Positions 1 through 5,331 of a stretch of 7,655 nt of DNA are shown here, piece by piece. Source of the stretch: Hyphomonadaceae bacterium. Lineage in GTDB: Bacteria; Pseudomonadota; Alphaproteobacteria; Caulobacterales; Aquidulcibacteraceae. The translations under genes were made by a program, and so were the position numbers. The stretch's first letter is position 1; each line of letters begins with the position of its first letter. The DNA lies in assembly GCA_003526465.1 (NCBI GenBank), contig DPWD01000054.1, positions 1-7,655 on the forward strand. The letters are read 5' to 3'. The notes under the pieces were generated by a model. That model saw only the letters and a program-made list of their open reading frames with translations. It was not told the DNA's origin and searched no databases.

Positions 1-75
1 TGGAGCGGGCGATGAGATTCGAACTCACGACCCCAACCTTGGCAAGGTTGTGCTCTACCCCTGAGCTACGCCCGC
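1..75 (-). tRNA. tRNA-Gly (anticodon GCC)
   Basis: Read on the minus strand, this is a complete 75-nt tRNA cloverleaf. The acceptor strand GCGGGCG (75-69) pairs with CGCCCGC, followed by a T discriminator and an encoded CCA at positions 3-1. The D-arm has GTAGCTCAG...GGTAGAGC, and the T-loop has the standard GTTCGAATC. The anticodon stem CAACC/GGTTG encloses the loop TTGCCAA, so the anticodon is GCC (41-43 on the plus strand), decoding glycine GGC and GGU. The gene is intact. It lies downstream of the M19 gene on the same strand, across a 117-bp gap. Its 3' end is at the window edge, so whether anything has integrated there cannot be judged. Confidence 0.97.
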
Positions 76-120
76 GTCCGTGGGGTGGGCGCGATGCAAG
101 TCTCGCGCCCGAGGGTGGCT

Positions 121-149
121 CCTATCGCAGAGGCGGGGGCGGGAAGCAA
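121..149 (-). promoter_or_regulatory. candidate promoter for tRNA-Gly
   Basis: On the minus strand a TTGCTT hexamer (149-144) is followed after 17 nt by GATAGG (126-121), about 45 nt upstream of the mature tRNA 5' end. The spacing suits a housekeeping sigma factor, but each box matches the consensus at only three of six positions. The call rests mainly on location, since the gap between the M19 stop and the tRNA must hold a tRNA promoter unless the two genes are co-transcribed. Confidence 0.22.
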
Positions 150-192
150 GGGGCTGGGCGTTAACGGTCGCGCGGGCCCCCATCCACCGTCT

Positions 193-1311
193 TCACCAAA
201 TCTCCCCGAACGCCCGCGCGAAGTTTGCGCCGAGCACTTTCTCCACGGCGCGCTCGCGGTAGCCGCGCTTCATGAGCGCGTCGGCGATGACGAGGGCGCG
301 GTCGGGGCGGTTGAGGCCTTCGGTGAAGGGCAGGCGGCCATCCTCCTCGGGGGCGGCGACGCCGGTGGCGCGCCGGCGTTCGGTTTCCGCAGCCCAGGCC
401 GCGCGCTCTTCGGCGGAGAGTTCTGACGCGCCGAAACCGGTGTCGCTGCCGATGCCGACATGATCCTCGCCGCAGACGCTCAATGCATGGGCCATATGAG
501 CGATGTAGTCGTCGAGATTGGGCTGACGGCCGGCGGGCGCGAGATAGAAGAGATCGTAGATGCCGACGACACCGCCCTTCTCGGCGAGCGCGCGCAATTG
601 CTCGTCGCTCTTGTTGCGGGGATGGGGATGCACGCTGGCGCAGCCGGCATGGGTGATCAGCACGGGCTTTGCCGACGCCGCCGTTGCGGCCGATGTGGTC
701 GCCGGATTGGCGTGGCTGAGGTCGAGCGCGACGCCTGACGCATTCATGCGCGCGATGGCCTCGCGGCCGAGATCGGTGAGGCTTGCGTCTGGCGGGGACA
801 TAACGCCCGCGCCAAACGGCGAGGGCAAATTGTACGAGAGCTGCATGACGCGCACGCCGAGATTGCGGAACAGGTCGATGCGGTCGAGCTTGTCCTCGAG
901 GCACGCCGCGCTTTCGAACGAGAAGATGATGCCAAGCTTGCGCTCTCGCTTGGCGCGCGCGATGTCGGCGGCATTGCGGATCTGCATGAAGTAGTCGGGG
1001 TGCGCCTCGACCAGGCGCTGGTAGAAAGCGATCTCGGCAAGCGTGTCCTCGAACGGCGCGTTGAAGCCGCCGATTGTGGTTTTGATCGCTGACACGCCGG
1101 AACTGCGCACAAGATCGAGCGCTTCCTGGGGTTGGGGAAACGTATCGGCCCCGAGCGGCGGCCCGAGATTGCAATCGAGCACGATCGCGCGCCGCCACGC
1201 GGAGCGAGCGCGGGGCGAAATTTCCGCGCTTGGTTGCGCAATAGCGCCGCCGGAAAGCGCGGCTGCGCCGAGTAACGCGCCGGAACCTAGTACGAATACA
1301 CGACGGTTCAT
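193..1311 (-). CDS. exported M19-family (membrane dipeptidase) homologue with altered metal site
   Basis: A 372-residue protein of the peptidase M19 (renal/membrane dipeptidase) family. This family uses a binuclear zinc site in a TIM-like barrel to hydrolyse dipeptides and some amides. The N-terminus MNRRVFVLGSG, a hydrophobic stretch and AIA-Q (residues 23-26) look like a Tat signal peptide, so a periplasmic location is inferred. Family landmarks are E133 (FSFES), the LGVRVMQLSYN strand (151-161), H200 (DLSH), H221 (ITHAG), HPRN (230-233), D290 (GIGSD) and the C-terminal VLGANFARAF. The N-terminal His-x-Asp metal ligands, normally in a DGHxD-type motif, are replaced by DCNLG (46-50), so activity may be altered or lost. 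The 1311 start is preferred over the longer frame from 1470 because it has AGGAG eight bases upstream and starts at the signal peptide. Family assignment is firm; the substrate is unknown. Confidence 0.93.
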   Translation of the reverse strand: MNRRVFVLGSGALLGAAALSGGAIAQPSAEISPRARSAWRRAIVLDCNLGPPLGADTFPQPQEALDLVRSSGVSAIKTTIGGFNAPFEDTLAEIAFYQRLVEAHPDYFMQIRNAADIARAKRERKLGIIFSFESAACLEDKLDRIDLFRNLGVRVMQLSYNLPSPFGAGVMSPPDASLTDLGREAIARMNASGVALDLSHANPATTSAATAASAKPVLITHAGCASVHPHPRNKSDEQLRALAEKGGVVGIYDLFYLAPAGRQPNLDDYIAHMAHALSVCGEDHVGIGSDTGFGASELSAEERAAWAAETERRRATGVAAPEEDGRLPFTEGLNRPDRALVIADALMKRGYRERAVEKVLGANFARAFGEIW

Positions 1312-1319
1312 GGCGCGGG

Positions 1320-1324
1320 CTCCT
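1320..1324 (-). promoter_or_regulatory. ribosome binding site of the M19 gene
   Basis: AGGAG on the minus strand ends 8 nt before the ATG at 1311. It decides the start: the alternative 53-codon N-terminal extension from 1470 would place the Tat-like signal peptide inside the protein and has no comparable site. Confidence 0.75.
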
Positions 1325-1441
1325 AATAACGCGCGGTTTCCCTGAAGGGACGGGCGGCCTTGGAGTGGCGTTCCTATAGGGGGCACAACCAACTCCACCC
1401 CAAACAAAATTCCTTTTAAAACAATGGCCAAGCCAAGCCTC

Positions 1442-1480
1442 TTGAGGTGCTGTTTGGGGCCAACTTCCATTCCACCTCAA
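1442..1480 (-). other. inverted repeat at the 3' end of the AlbA_2 gene
   Basis: TTGAGGTG (1442-1449) and CACCTCAA (1473-1480) are perfect 8-bp inverted repeats separated by 23 nt, and the right arm covers the stop codon of the upstream gene. As RNA from the minus strand they could form a hairpin. No T-run follows, so a Rho-independent terminator is not supported. It could be an RNA-stabilising or Rho-associated hairpin, or chance. A second inverted pair, CCCCAAAC (1398-1405) and GTTTGGGG (1452-1459), lies in the same 165-bp gap and would compete with the loop of the first. Confidence 0.3.
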
Positions 1481-3105
1481 ACGCCTAGCTGAATCGCATG
1501 CCATCGAGCTTGCTTCCGCTGCCCCCGAACTTCCACAGCGCCTTCCGACCTCAGCTCCTCAAGGCGACTCTTCACATAGTCTCGCGACCGCCCAGGCAGC
1601 ACCTTCATCAGCTCCTGCATAGCCGACCCGGCCTCACCGGCCAGTTTGAGATGTTGGCGCAACAGCGCTTTCTCGGCCCCCCGGGCGAGGCCCCTCTCTC
1701 TTGTATACTGCGGCCCCTCGCCAGCAAAGGCGCGGTACCTTTGAGAAAGGATCAACTTGCCTCGCCCCGTCCGTTCCAATGCGCCTGCATCCACCAGCGC
1801 AGCTCCGCGCCCCTTAAGAGGCGCCGGGATGGGCTGACCACGACGGGCCAAATCCAGCACAAGTAGATCAGCTGTCGTGAAGTCTTGATTGCGCTCCTCG
1901 GCAAGTTCCTCAAGGAAACGAATGAACGCCGGGTCCGCCGCCTCGCCCTGCAGTTCGAGCACAACGGAATGCGAGTCAGAGCGCGAATAGTTCGGCAAGG
2001 GCTTTGACGTCTCAATACATCGACGAAACATCAGATCGGCGCCCTGCCCCGACCTCTCCACCAAGCCACATCGCTTGAGCGCCTCGGCCAAACGCCGATT
2101 GCGCGGATTTTGGCGGTCAAGGATATTTTCCGCCGTGACACCATGCGGAAAACCACCGGGATTCATGATCTCGATCCGCGATGGCCACATCCGAACCCAA
2201 CACGAAGAGGGATCTTCGTAGTCGCGATGGCAAACTGCGTTGAGAATAGCCTCTCGCAGCGTTTTTTCATCGAACGCAATAACATCCTCGCGGAAAAGCC
2301 CCATCCTCAATTGTTGAACTGTGTTGCGCGCGTTGATACGCTGCCAAGCGTCGTCCAGCCAAGTTAGCAGACCTGCGCGAAACTCTCGCCGTTCCGCGGA
2401 GCCGACATCCGAATCGCGCGCACGAAATTCGAACACAAGTTCTGCGTGAGCAAGCCGTCGCCCAAGCGTGCGCGCGGACCCAAGCAAGATAATTGCAGCG
2501 TTGGTGATAGCGCCGTCGATACTGAGTTCAGCTGCCTCTAAGAGCTGCGCATCGGTCCAACCGTGGCCCGCGATCGCTGGCTCACGCTTTGTCCACAACT
2601 CGCGGAATCGATCTACCGCGCTCTGATCCAAGTCCCCCAAGGTCGCGTCAGCACAGATATCAGAACTGAAGTCGAGCGCCGCGCCTGACAGCGCGACTCG
2701 CAAATCATCGGCGCTCATGACGCGCAACGAGCCGCCAGTGCGTTGATAGAACTTCTCGCCAAAACTGACTGGTCGTCCCCGCGGCGCCGCTTGTGTGGAG
2801 ACAACCAGGATGCGCTTGCCATCGAGAGTGAACTCGGCGGTTTCGATCTTCCAGCGCATCGCGGTGTGGACATGGTCGCGCAGACCCGGCAGGTCGGGAA
2901 GCGCCTGCGTACCTAACAGTTGGCGAGGCCGCGCGTCCGATACACCCAGAACCAATGAGCCGCCGCCACTATTGGCGAAAGCGCTTACATACTCACACAG
3001 CTTCTCTTTGTTAAACGAAGTGGCGGCGTGCTTGAACTCGAGCCCCTCATCCTCGGAGGGAGCGGCGACAGCTGCACGTAGCGTGGACTCTGAGTCAATC
3101 AGCAT
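1477..3105 (-). CDS. AlbA_2 (Schlafen-type) and GHKL ATPase-like domain protein
   Basis: A 542-residue protein with the architecture often annotated as ATP-binding or RecG-like transcriptional regulator (COG2865 type). The N-terminal AlbA_2 domain (about 15-140) shows EDEGLEFK (18-25) and FANSGGGSLVLGV (43-55). A linker follows, then a HATPase_c_4-like ATP-binding region: REAILNAVCHRDY (284-296), RIEIMNPGG (310-318), the downstream RNRRLAEAL (336-343) and a glycine-rich ERSGQGAD (350-357). The C-terminus (about 390-540) looks like one or two winged helices, with the last at about 495-535. This suggests a cytoplasmic nucleic-acid-associated regulator or effector; related AlbA_2 proteins occur in accessory and defence regions, but no role is shown here. 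GC is clearly lower than in the neighbours (hand counts 30/60 at 2221-2280 and 32/60 at 2941-3000, against 42-45/60 in flanking core genes), suggesting horizontal acquisition. No good ribosome binding site precedes the ATG at 3105. It lies 43 bp after the DUF6065 gene. Confidence 0.9.
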   Translation of the reverse strand: MLIDSESTLRAAVAAPSEDEGLEFKHAATSFNKEKLCEYVSAFANSGGGSLVLGVSDARPRQLLGTQALPDLPGLRDHVHTAMRWKIETAEFTLDGKRILVVSTQAAPRGRPVSFGEKFYQRTGGSLRVMSADDLRVALSGAALDFSSDICADATLGDLDQSAVDRFRELWTKREPAIAGHGWTDAQLLEAAELSIDGAITNAAIILLGSARTLGRRLAHAELVFEFRARDSDVGSAERREFRAGLLTWLDDAWQRINARNTVQQLRMGLFREDVIAFDEKTLREAILNAVCHRDYEDPSSCWVRMWPSRIEIMNPGGFPHGVTAENILDRQNPRNRRLAEALKRCGLVERSGQGADLMFRRCIETSKPLPNYSRSDSHSVVLELQGEAADPAFIRFLEELAEERNQDFTTADLLVLDLARRGQPIPAPLKGRGAALVDAGALERTGRGKLILSQRYRAFAGEGPQYTRERGLARGAEKALLRQHLKLAGEAGSAMQELMKVLPGRSRDYVKSRLEELRSEGAVEVRGQRKQARWHAIQLGV

Positions 3106-3112
3106 TGCTTTC

Positions 3113-3118
3113 AGTATA
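3113..3118 (-). promoter_or_regulatory. candidate -10 box for a leaderless AlbA_2 transcript
   Basis: TATACT on the minus strand differs from the -10 consensus at one position. It ends 7 nt before the ATG of the AlbA_2 gene, so transcription would begin at or next to the start codon. This fits the lack of a Shine-Dalgarno site (only a weak GAAAG). At 17-nt spacing the -35 position reads GCGATC, a poor match, so the promoter is uncertain. Read-through from the DUF6065 gene is the alternative. Confidence 0.3.
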
Positions 3119-3148
3119 AACTTCGCACCGATTCGGATCGCCGCTAAA

Positions 3149-3904
3149 TCACTCCCCCGCCTCCGCTTTCCGCGGCGCTTTCAGCCGCCGGCGATTCACG
3201 TGGCTGTCCGGCGCGACATGCCCCTCTGGCGTGCGGCCCAGGAAATAGTCGCGTTGCCAGCCGTGTTTGGCCGCGTCTGAATCTTTCTCGCCGAGGCGAT
3301 CCAGGAAACTGGTGCGGCTTGCGCCCCAGGCATCGTACTGGCGCTTCAGTTCCGGATCGTCGTGGATCGATTTTACGATCGGCTGGGTAGCGTCCATTTC
3401 TTCGTGCTGGATCGGCATGATGAAGCAGAACGGCTCGCCCTTCTTGAACGAGATCATGCCGGGGCGGGTGAAGCGCCAGTTCATGGTGAAGGGAAACGGC
3501 AGCCAGAAGGTCTCCACCACGCCCACCAAGGGCTGGACGCCGTCCTTCACATGATTGGGCGGGCCGCCGACCCAGAGGTCCCAGCCCGGCTCGGTGCGGA
3601 ATAGATAGCCGGTGTGGAAGGTGAGCACGCCGCCGGAGAAATGCGACACCACCCAGCGCTTCAGCAATTCCGGGGGCGTGCCATCGTCAGGATCGATGCG
3701 GATGTCCTCGATGCGCGGGCCCCCATTCCAGGTCGCGGTGAAGGAGACCGGCGAGAGGAGCGCCCAGCCCGTGGTGTTGGCCACCACCAGCGGCAGGCAG
3801 CGATAGGGGTGGCGATCGGAGAAACGATCCATCCAGTCGCGGTCGGGGCTGCCGGGGACAAGTTCCGCCGGCGCCGCATCGACTTGGTAGCAGGTGAGTT
3901 TCAT
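3149..3904 (-). CDS. DUF6065 family protein
   Basis: A 251-residue protein matching my memory of the DUF6065 family, whose function is unknown. Recognisable features are DRDWMDRFSDRHPYRCLPL (21-39), VANTTGWALL (41-50), the aromatic FTATWNGG (55-62), FHTGYLFRTEPGWDLWVGGP (96-115), ETFWLPFPFTMNWRFTRPG (131-149) and KGEPFCFIMPI (155-165). There is no signal peptide, membrane segment or ATPase motif, so it is probably soluble and cytoplasmic. The C-terminus (185-251) is charged and basic. The 3904 start follows AGGA nine bases upstream and begins with the typical MKLTCYQVD. A 90-codon upstream extension of the frame overlaps the toxin gene and has shadow-like Arg/Ser composition, so it was dropped. 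The gene lies 40 bp after the toxin on the same strand with no convincing terminator between, so co-transcription is possible. Composition is host-like, unlike the AlbA_2 gene that follows. Confidence 0.88.
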   Translation of the reverse strand: MKLTCYQVDAAPAELVPGSPDRDWMDRFSDRHPYRCLPLVVANTTGWALLSPVSFTATWNGGPRIEDIRIDPDDGTPPELLKRWVVSHFSGGVLTFHTGYLFRTEPGWDLWVGGPPNHVKDGVQPLVGVVETFWLPFPFTMNWRFTRPGMISFKKGEPFCFIMPIQHEEMDATQPIVKSIHDDPELKRQYDAWGASRTSFLDRLGEKDSDAAKHGWQRDYFLGRTPEGHVAPDSHVNRRRLKAPRKAEAGE

Positions 3905-3944
3905 GGGACCCAGTCCTAAAGCGCCGCGACGCGCACGCAAATCC

Positions 3945-4349
3945 TTACGTCGCCGCCGCGAAGCGTACGTTCCGGCTCGACCATACCGGCACGCCGACGC
4001 CAAAGAAGTCGCGATCGTTGCTCCAGATCGCGCCATCGTAAGCCAACGCCGCGGCAAGCACAGGCCAATCAGGTTGCGCGCGTTCGTGCAACCGTGCGCG
4101 CGCCGTGGCCTCGAAGGCGGCGTAGGACTCAGCGTCAAGCGCGCGCGCGAAGACCTTGACGGAGTCAAGTGCAAGGCTGACGCGCCGTGGGTCTTGTCCC
4201 AACTTGCCCGTCAGCACCCGATCGGCCTCGCGAAGTTGCGGTTCGCAGATTGCAAACTGCGCACCCCCCTCATGCAGCAGCGCCATGAGCGGCGAAGTTT
4301 TCTCGCCCAACACGCATGCGGCGACGATGTTTGCGTCGAGGATAATCAA
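3945..4349 (-). CDS. PIN-domain toxin of a type II toxin-antitoxin system (VapC-like)
   Basis: A 134-residue PIN-domain protein, expected to be a Mg2+/Mn2+-dependent ribonuclease whose activity is blocked by the antitoxin. The fold markers are the opening strand with an acidic residue, IILDANIV (D5), a central acid (E36 or E41 in ICEPQLREADRVL), D94 in QPDWPVLAAAL, and the C-terminal WSNDRDFFGVGVPVWSS (109-125) with D112 and D114. The size suits a single-domain PIN toxin. The start is a TTG at 4349-4347 overlapping the antitoxin TGA (4348-4346). The start codon is inferred because translation from it gives the usual short lead-in to the first PIN strand, and a purine-rich GAAGAAGAA lies just upstream. 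The overlap implies translational coupling, with the antitoxin made first. All expected acidic residues are present, so the toxin is probably active. The RNA target is unknown. Confidence 0.9.
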   Translation of the reverse strand: MIILDANIVAACVLGEKTSPLMALLHEGGAQFAICEPQLREADRVLTGKLGQDPRRVSLALDSVKVFARALDAESYAAFEATARARLHERAQPDWPVLAAALAYDGAIWSNDRDFFGVGVPVWSSRNVRFAAAT

Positions 4350-4672
4350 AGTTCTTCTTCGCCGAGATCGGGCTCCGGCTTGCCAGGATTGCCTTGCACC
4401 CAGGGATCATCGAACAACTCATCGTCCTCAATGCCCAGTTCCTTGAGCCGCGCGGCCACGTCGATACCGCGCGCCTCAGCTTCCGCTCTCAAGGCGACTC
4501 TGTGCGCCTCCATGGTGGCAAGCCACTCGGCGGTATCCATCGGCGCCTTGGTCGCCGGTGTGTAATAGCCGATGACCTTGTCGTGGTTGGTGACAATCAC
4601 CGGCCCCTTTGCCTCGCGGGCGATGATGGTGAAATTATCCCGGAATTCCTTGACACCGACGCGGGTGGCCAT
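4346..4672 (-). CDS. Phd/YefM-type antitoxin
   Basis: A 108-residue antitoxin. The N-terminal half (1-45) has the Phd/YefM DNA-binding fold signature: VGVKEFRDNFTIIAREAKG (5-23), then PVIVTNHDKVIGYYTP (24-39). The C-terminal half (46-108) is helical then strongly acidic (KELGIEDDELFDDP and a DLGEEEL end), as expected for the segment that wraps around and neutralises a PIN toxin. The start at 4672 has AGGAG eight bases upstream. It is the first gene of the leftward operon and is followed directly by the overlapping toxin. The protein should repress its own promoter by binding the palindrome at 4693-4720. The family is clear; the pairing of a Phd-type antitoxin with a PIN toxin is known and is supported here by the gene overlap. 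Confidence 0.9.
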   Translation of the reverse strand: MATRVGVKEFRDNFTIIAREAKGPVIVTNHDKVIGYYTPATKAPMDTAEWLATMEAHRVALRAEAEARGIDVAARLKELGIEDDELFDDPWVQGNPGKPEPDLGEEEL

Positions 4673-4689
4673 GGGCTGCTCTCCTCATC

Positions 4690-4719
4690 TGCAATTATGC
4701 ACACAAATGTGTGCATAAT
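4690..4719 (+). promoter_or_regulatory. possible weaker rightward promoter in the same palindrome
   Basis: Because the palindrome is symmetric, the plus strand also carries CATAAT (4714-4719) with TGCAAT (4690-4695) 18 nt upstream. The -10 is good and the -35 is poorer than the leftward one. Transcription would start near 4727 and lead into the tRNA-editing gene about 32 nt later. If used, that gene would share the toxin-antitoxin operator. No other clear rightward promoter is visible before 4759. Confidence 0.35.
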
Positions 4720-4720
4720 T
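4693..4720. promoter_or_regulatory. palindromic operator of the toxin-antitoxin operon
   Basis: A 28-bp palindrome with perfect 13-bp arms, AATTATGCACACA and TGTGTGCATAATT, around a 2-bp AA centre. It starts 20 bp upstream of the antitoxin start codon and overlaps both boxes of its promoter. This is the layout expected for autoregulation by a Phd/YefM antitoxin or antitoxin-toxin complex. The arms contain nested TGTGCA/TGCACA half-sites. It is AT-rich in GC-rich surroundings and lies between divergent genes, so it may act on both. It is not positioned as a transcription terminator for either flanking gene. Confidence 0.85.
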
Positions 4721-4723
4721 CAA
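4694..4723 (-). promoter_or_regulatory. promoter of the antitoxin-toxin operon
   Basis: On the minus strand, TTGAAT (4723-4718) and CATAAT (4699-4694) are separated by 18 nt. Each box matches the sigma-70 consensus at four or five of six positions. Transcription would begin about 7 nt downstream of 4694, giving a short leader that contains the AGGAG site. The spacer is almost entirely the palindrome, so a bound repressor would block RNA polymerase. Confidence 0.7.
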
Positions 4724-4758
4724 GCGATTGACGCCCCGCGAGAAAATCCCCCATCCCG

Positions 4759-5319
4759 ATGGCGATGACCCCCGCCAGCCCCGCCGACCTGTTCGCGCGC
4801 CTCGACGCGCTCGGCATCCCTCACGCCACCCACTCGCACGCCCCCGTCTTCACGGTAGCCGAGAGCGCCGAGATCAAGGCGCGCATGCCCGGCGGGCACA
4901 CCAAGAATTTGTTTCTCAAGGACAAGAAGGGCCGCCTCTTCCTGCTCAGCGCGCTGGCCGATACCGCCATCGACCTCAACGCGGTTTCGAAAACCATCGG
5001 CGCCGGACGCTTCAGCTTCGGCTCGCCGGAATTGCTGATGGCGCACTTGGGCGTGACGCCTGGCTCAGTCACCGTGTTCGCGGTGATCAACGATCCCGGC
5101 CAGACCGTAACGCTCATCCTCGACCACGCCCTGTTCGCGCATGACCCGGTGAACTTCCACCCGCTGCGCAACGACGCCACCACCGCGCTCAACCCGCGAG
5201 ACCTAATGTGCTTCCTCCATTCGCTCGGCCGGACCCCTATCCGGCTTGCCTTCGACGCCGCGGGCCAGCCGAGCTTGATTGAACAAACGCCCGCTCCGGC
5301 CCATGTAGAGGCCGGCTAA
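4759..5319 (+). CDS. proXp-ala: ProXp-ala-type Ala-tRNA(Pro) editing deacylase (YbaK/PrdX family)
   Basis: A 186-residue stand-alone member of the YbaK/ProRS-associated (INS-like) editing family. These free-standing cytoplasmic proteins hydrolyse alanine mis-attached to tRNA(Pro), complementing prolyl-tRNA synthetases that lack an editing domain. Diagnostic segments are [14 protein letters not shown] (45-58), whose lysine K49 sits at the conserved catalytic position, [10 protein letters not shown] (64-73), FSFGSPELL (86-93), [16 protein letters not shown] (98-113) and [14 protein letters not shown] (131-144). Length is normal for the ProXp-ala class, longer than YbaK/ProXp-cys. ATG codons at 4759 and 4765 are both possible and neither has a clear Shine-Dalgarno site; the first is used. 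It is divergent from the toxin-antitoxin operon across 86 bp and 12 bp upstream of the thioredoxin gene, so co-transcription with the right-hand operon is likely. Confidence 0.92.
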   Translation: MAMTPASPADLFARLDALGIPHATHSHAPVFTVAESAEIKARMPGGHTKNLFLKDKKGRLFLLSALADTAIDLNAVSKTIGAGRFSFGSPELLMAHLGVTPGSVTVFAVINDPGQTVTLILDHALFAHDPVNFHPLRNDATTALNPRDLMCFLHSLGRTPIRLAFDAAGQPSLIEQTPAPAHVEAG

Positions 5320-5321
5320 TC

Positions 5322-5327
5322 AGAGGA
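5322..5327 (+). promoter_or_regulatory. ribosome binding site of the thioredoxin-TPR gene
   Basis: AGAGGA ends 4 nt before the ATG at 5332, inside the 12-bp gap after the deacylase stop. It is the clearest Shine-Dalgarno site on the plus strand of this window and fixes the start. Confidence 0.7.
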
Positions 5328-5331
5328 CCGA

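Noticed and set aside
151..180. GGGGC...GCCCC inverted repeat downstream of the M19 gene as a terminator
   Set aside because: Only 5 bp of stem around a 20-nt loop, with no T-run; expected by chance at this GC.
1339..1350. TCCCT-GA-AGGGA small palindrome upstream of the M19 ribosome binding site
   Set aside because: Only 5-bp arms and no promoter boxes placed around it; could be chance.
1312..1470. 53-codon N-terminal extension of the M19 protein
   Set aside because: The internal ATG at 1311 has a good AGGAG and begins at a Tat-like signal peptide. The extension crosses AT-richer intergenic sequence with inverted repeats.
161..1504. 447-codon minus-strand open frame covering the M19 gene in another frame
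   Set aside because: It is Arg/Pro/Ser-rich, has no recognisable domain, and fully overlaps the well-supported M19 gene. It is a high-GC shadow frame.
3926..3953. GCGACG/CGTCGC 6-bp stem between toxin and DUF6065 genes
   Set aside because: Short stem, 16-nt loop, no T-run, and it overlaps the toxin stop. Not enough to call a terminator.
3905..4174. 90-codon N-terminal extension of the DUF6065 protein
   Set aside because: It overlaps the toxin gene on the same strand, has shadow-like Arg/Ser composition, and the ATG at 3904 has its own AGGA.
3894..4565. 223-codon plus-strand open frame opposite the toxin-antitoxin genes
   Set aside because: It is antisense to two well-supported genes, and its Arg/Ser-rich sequence resembles no known protein.
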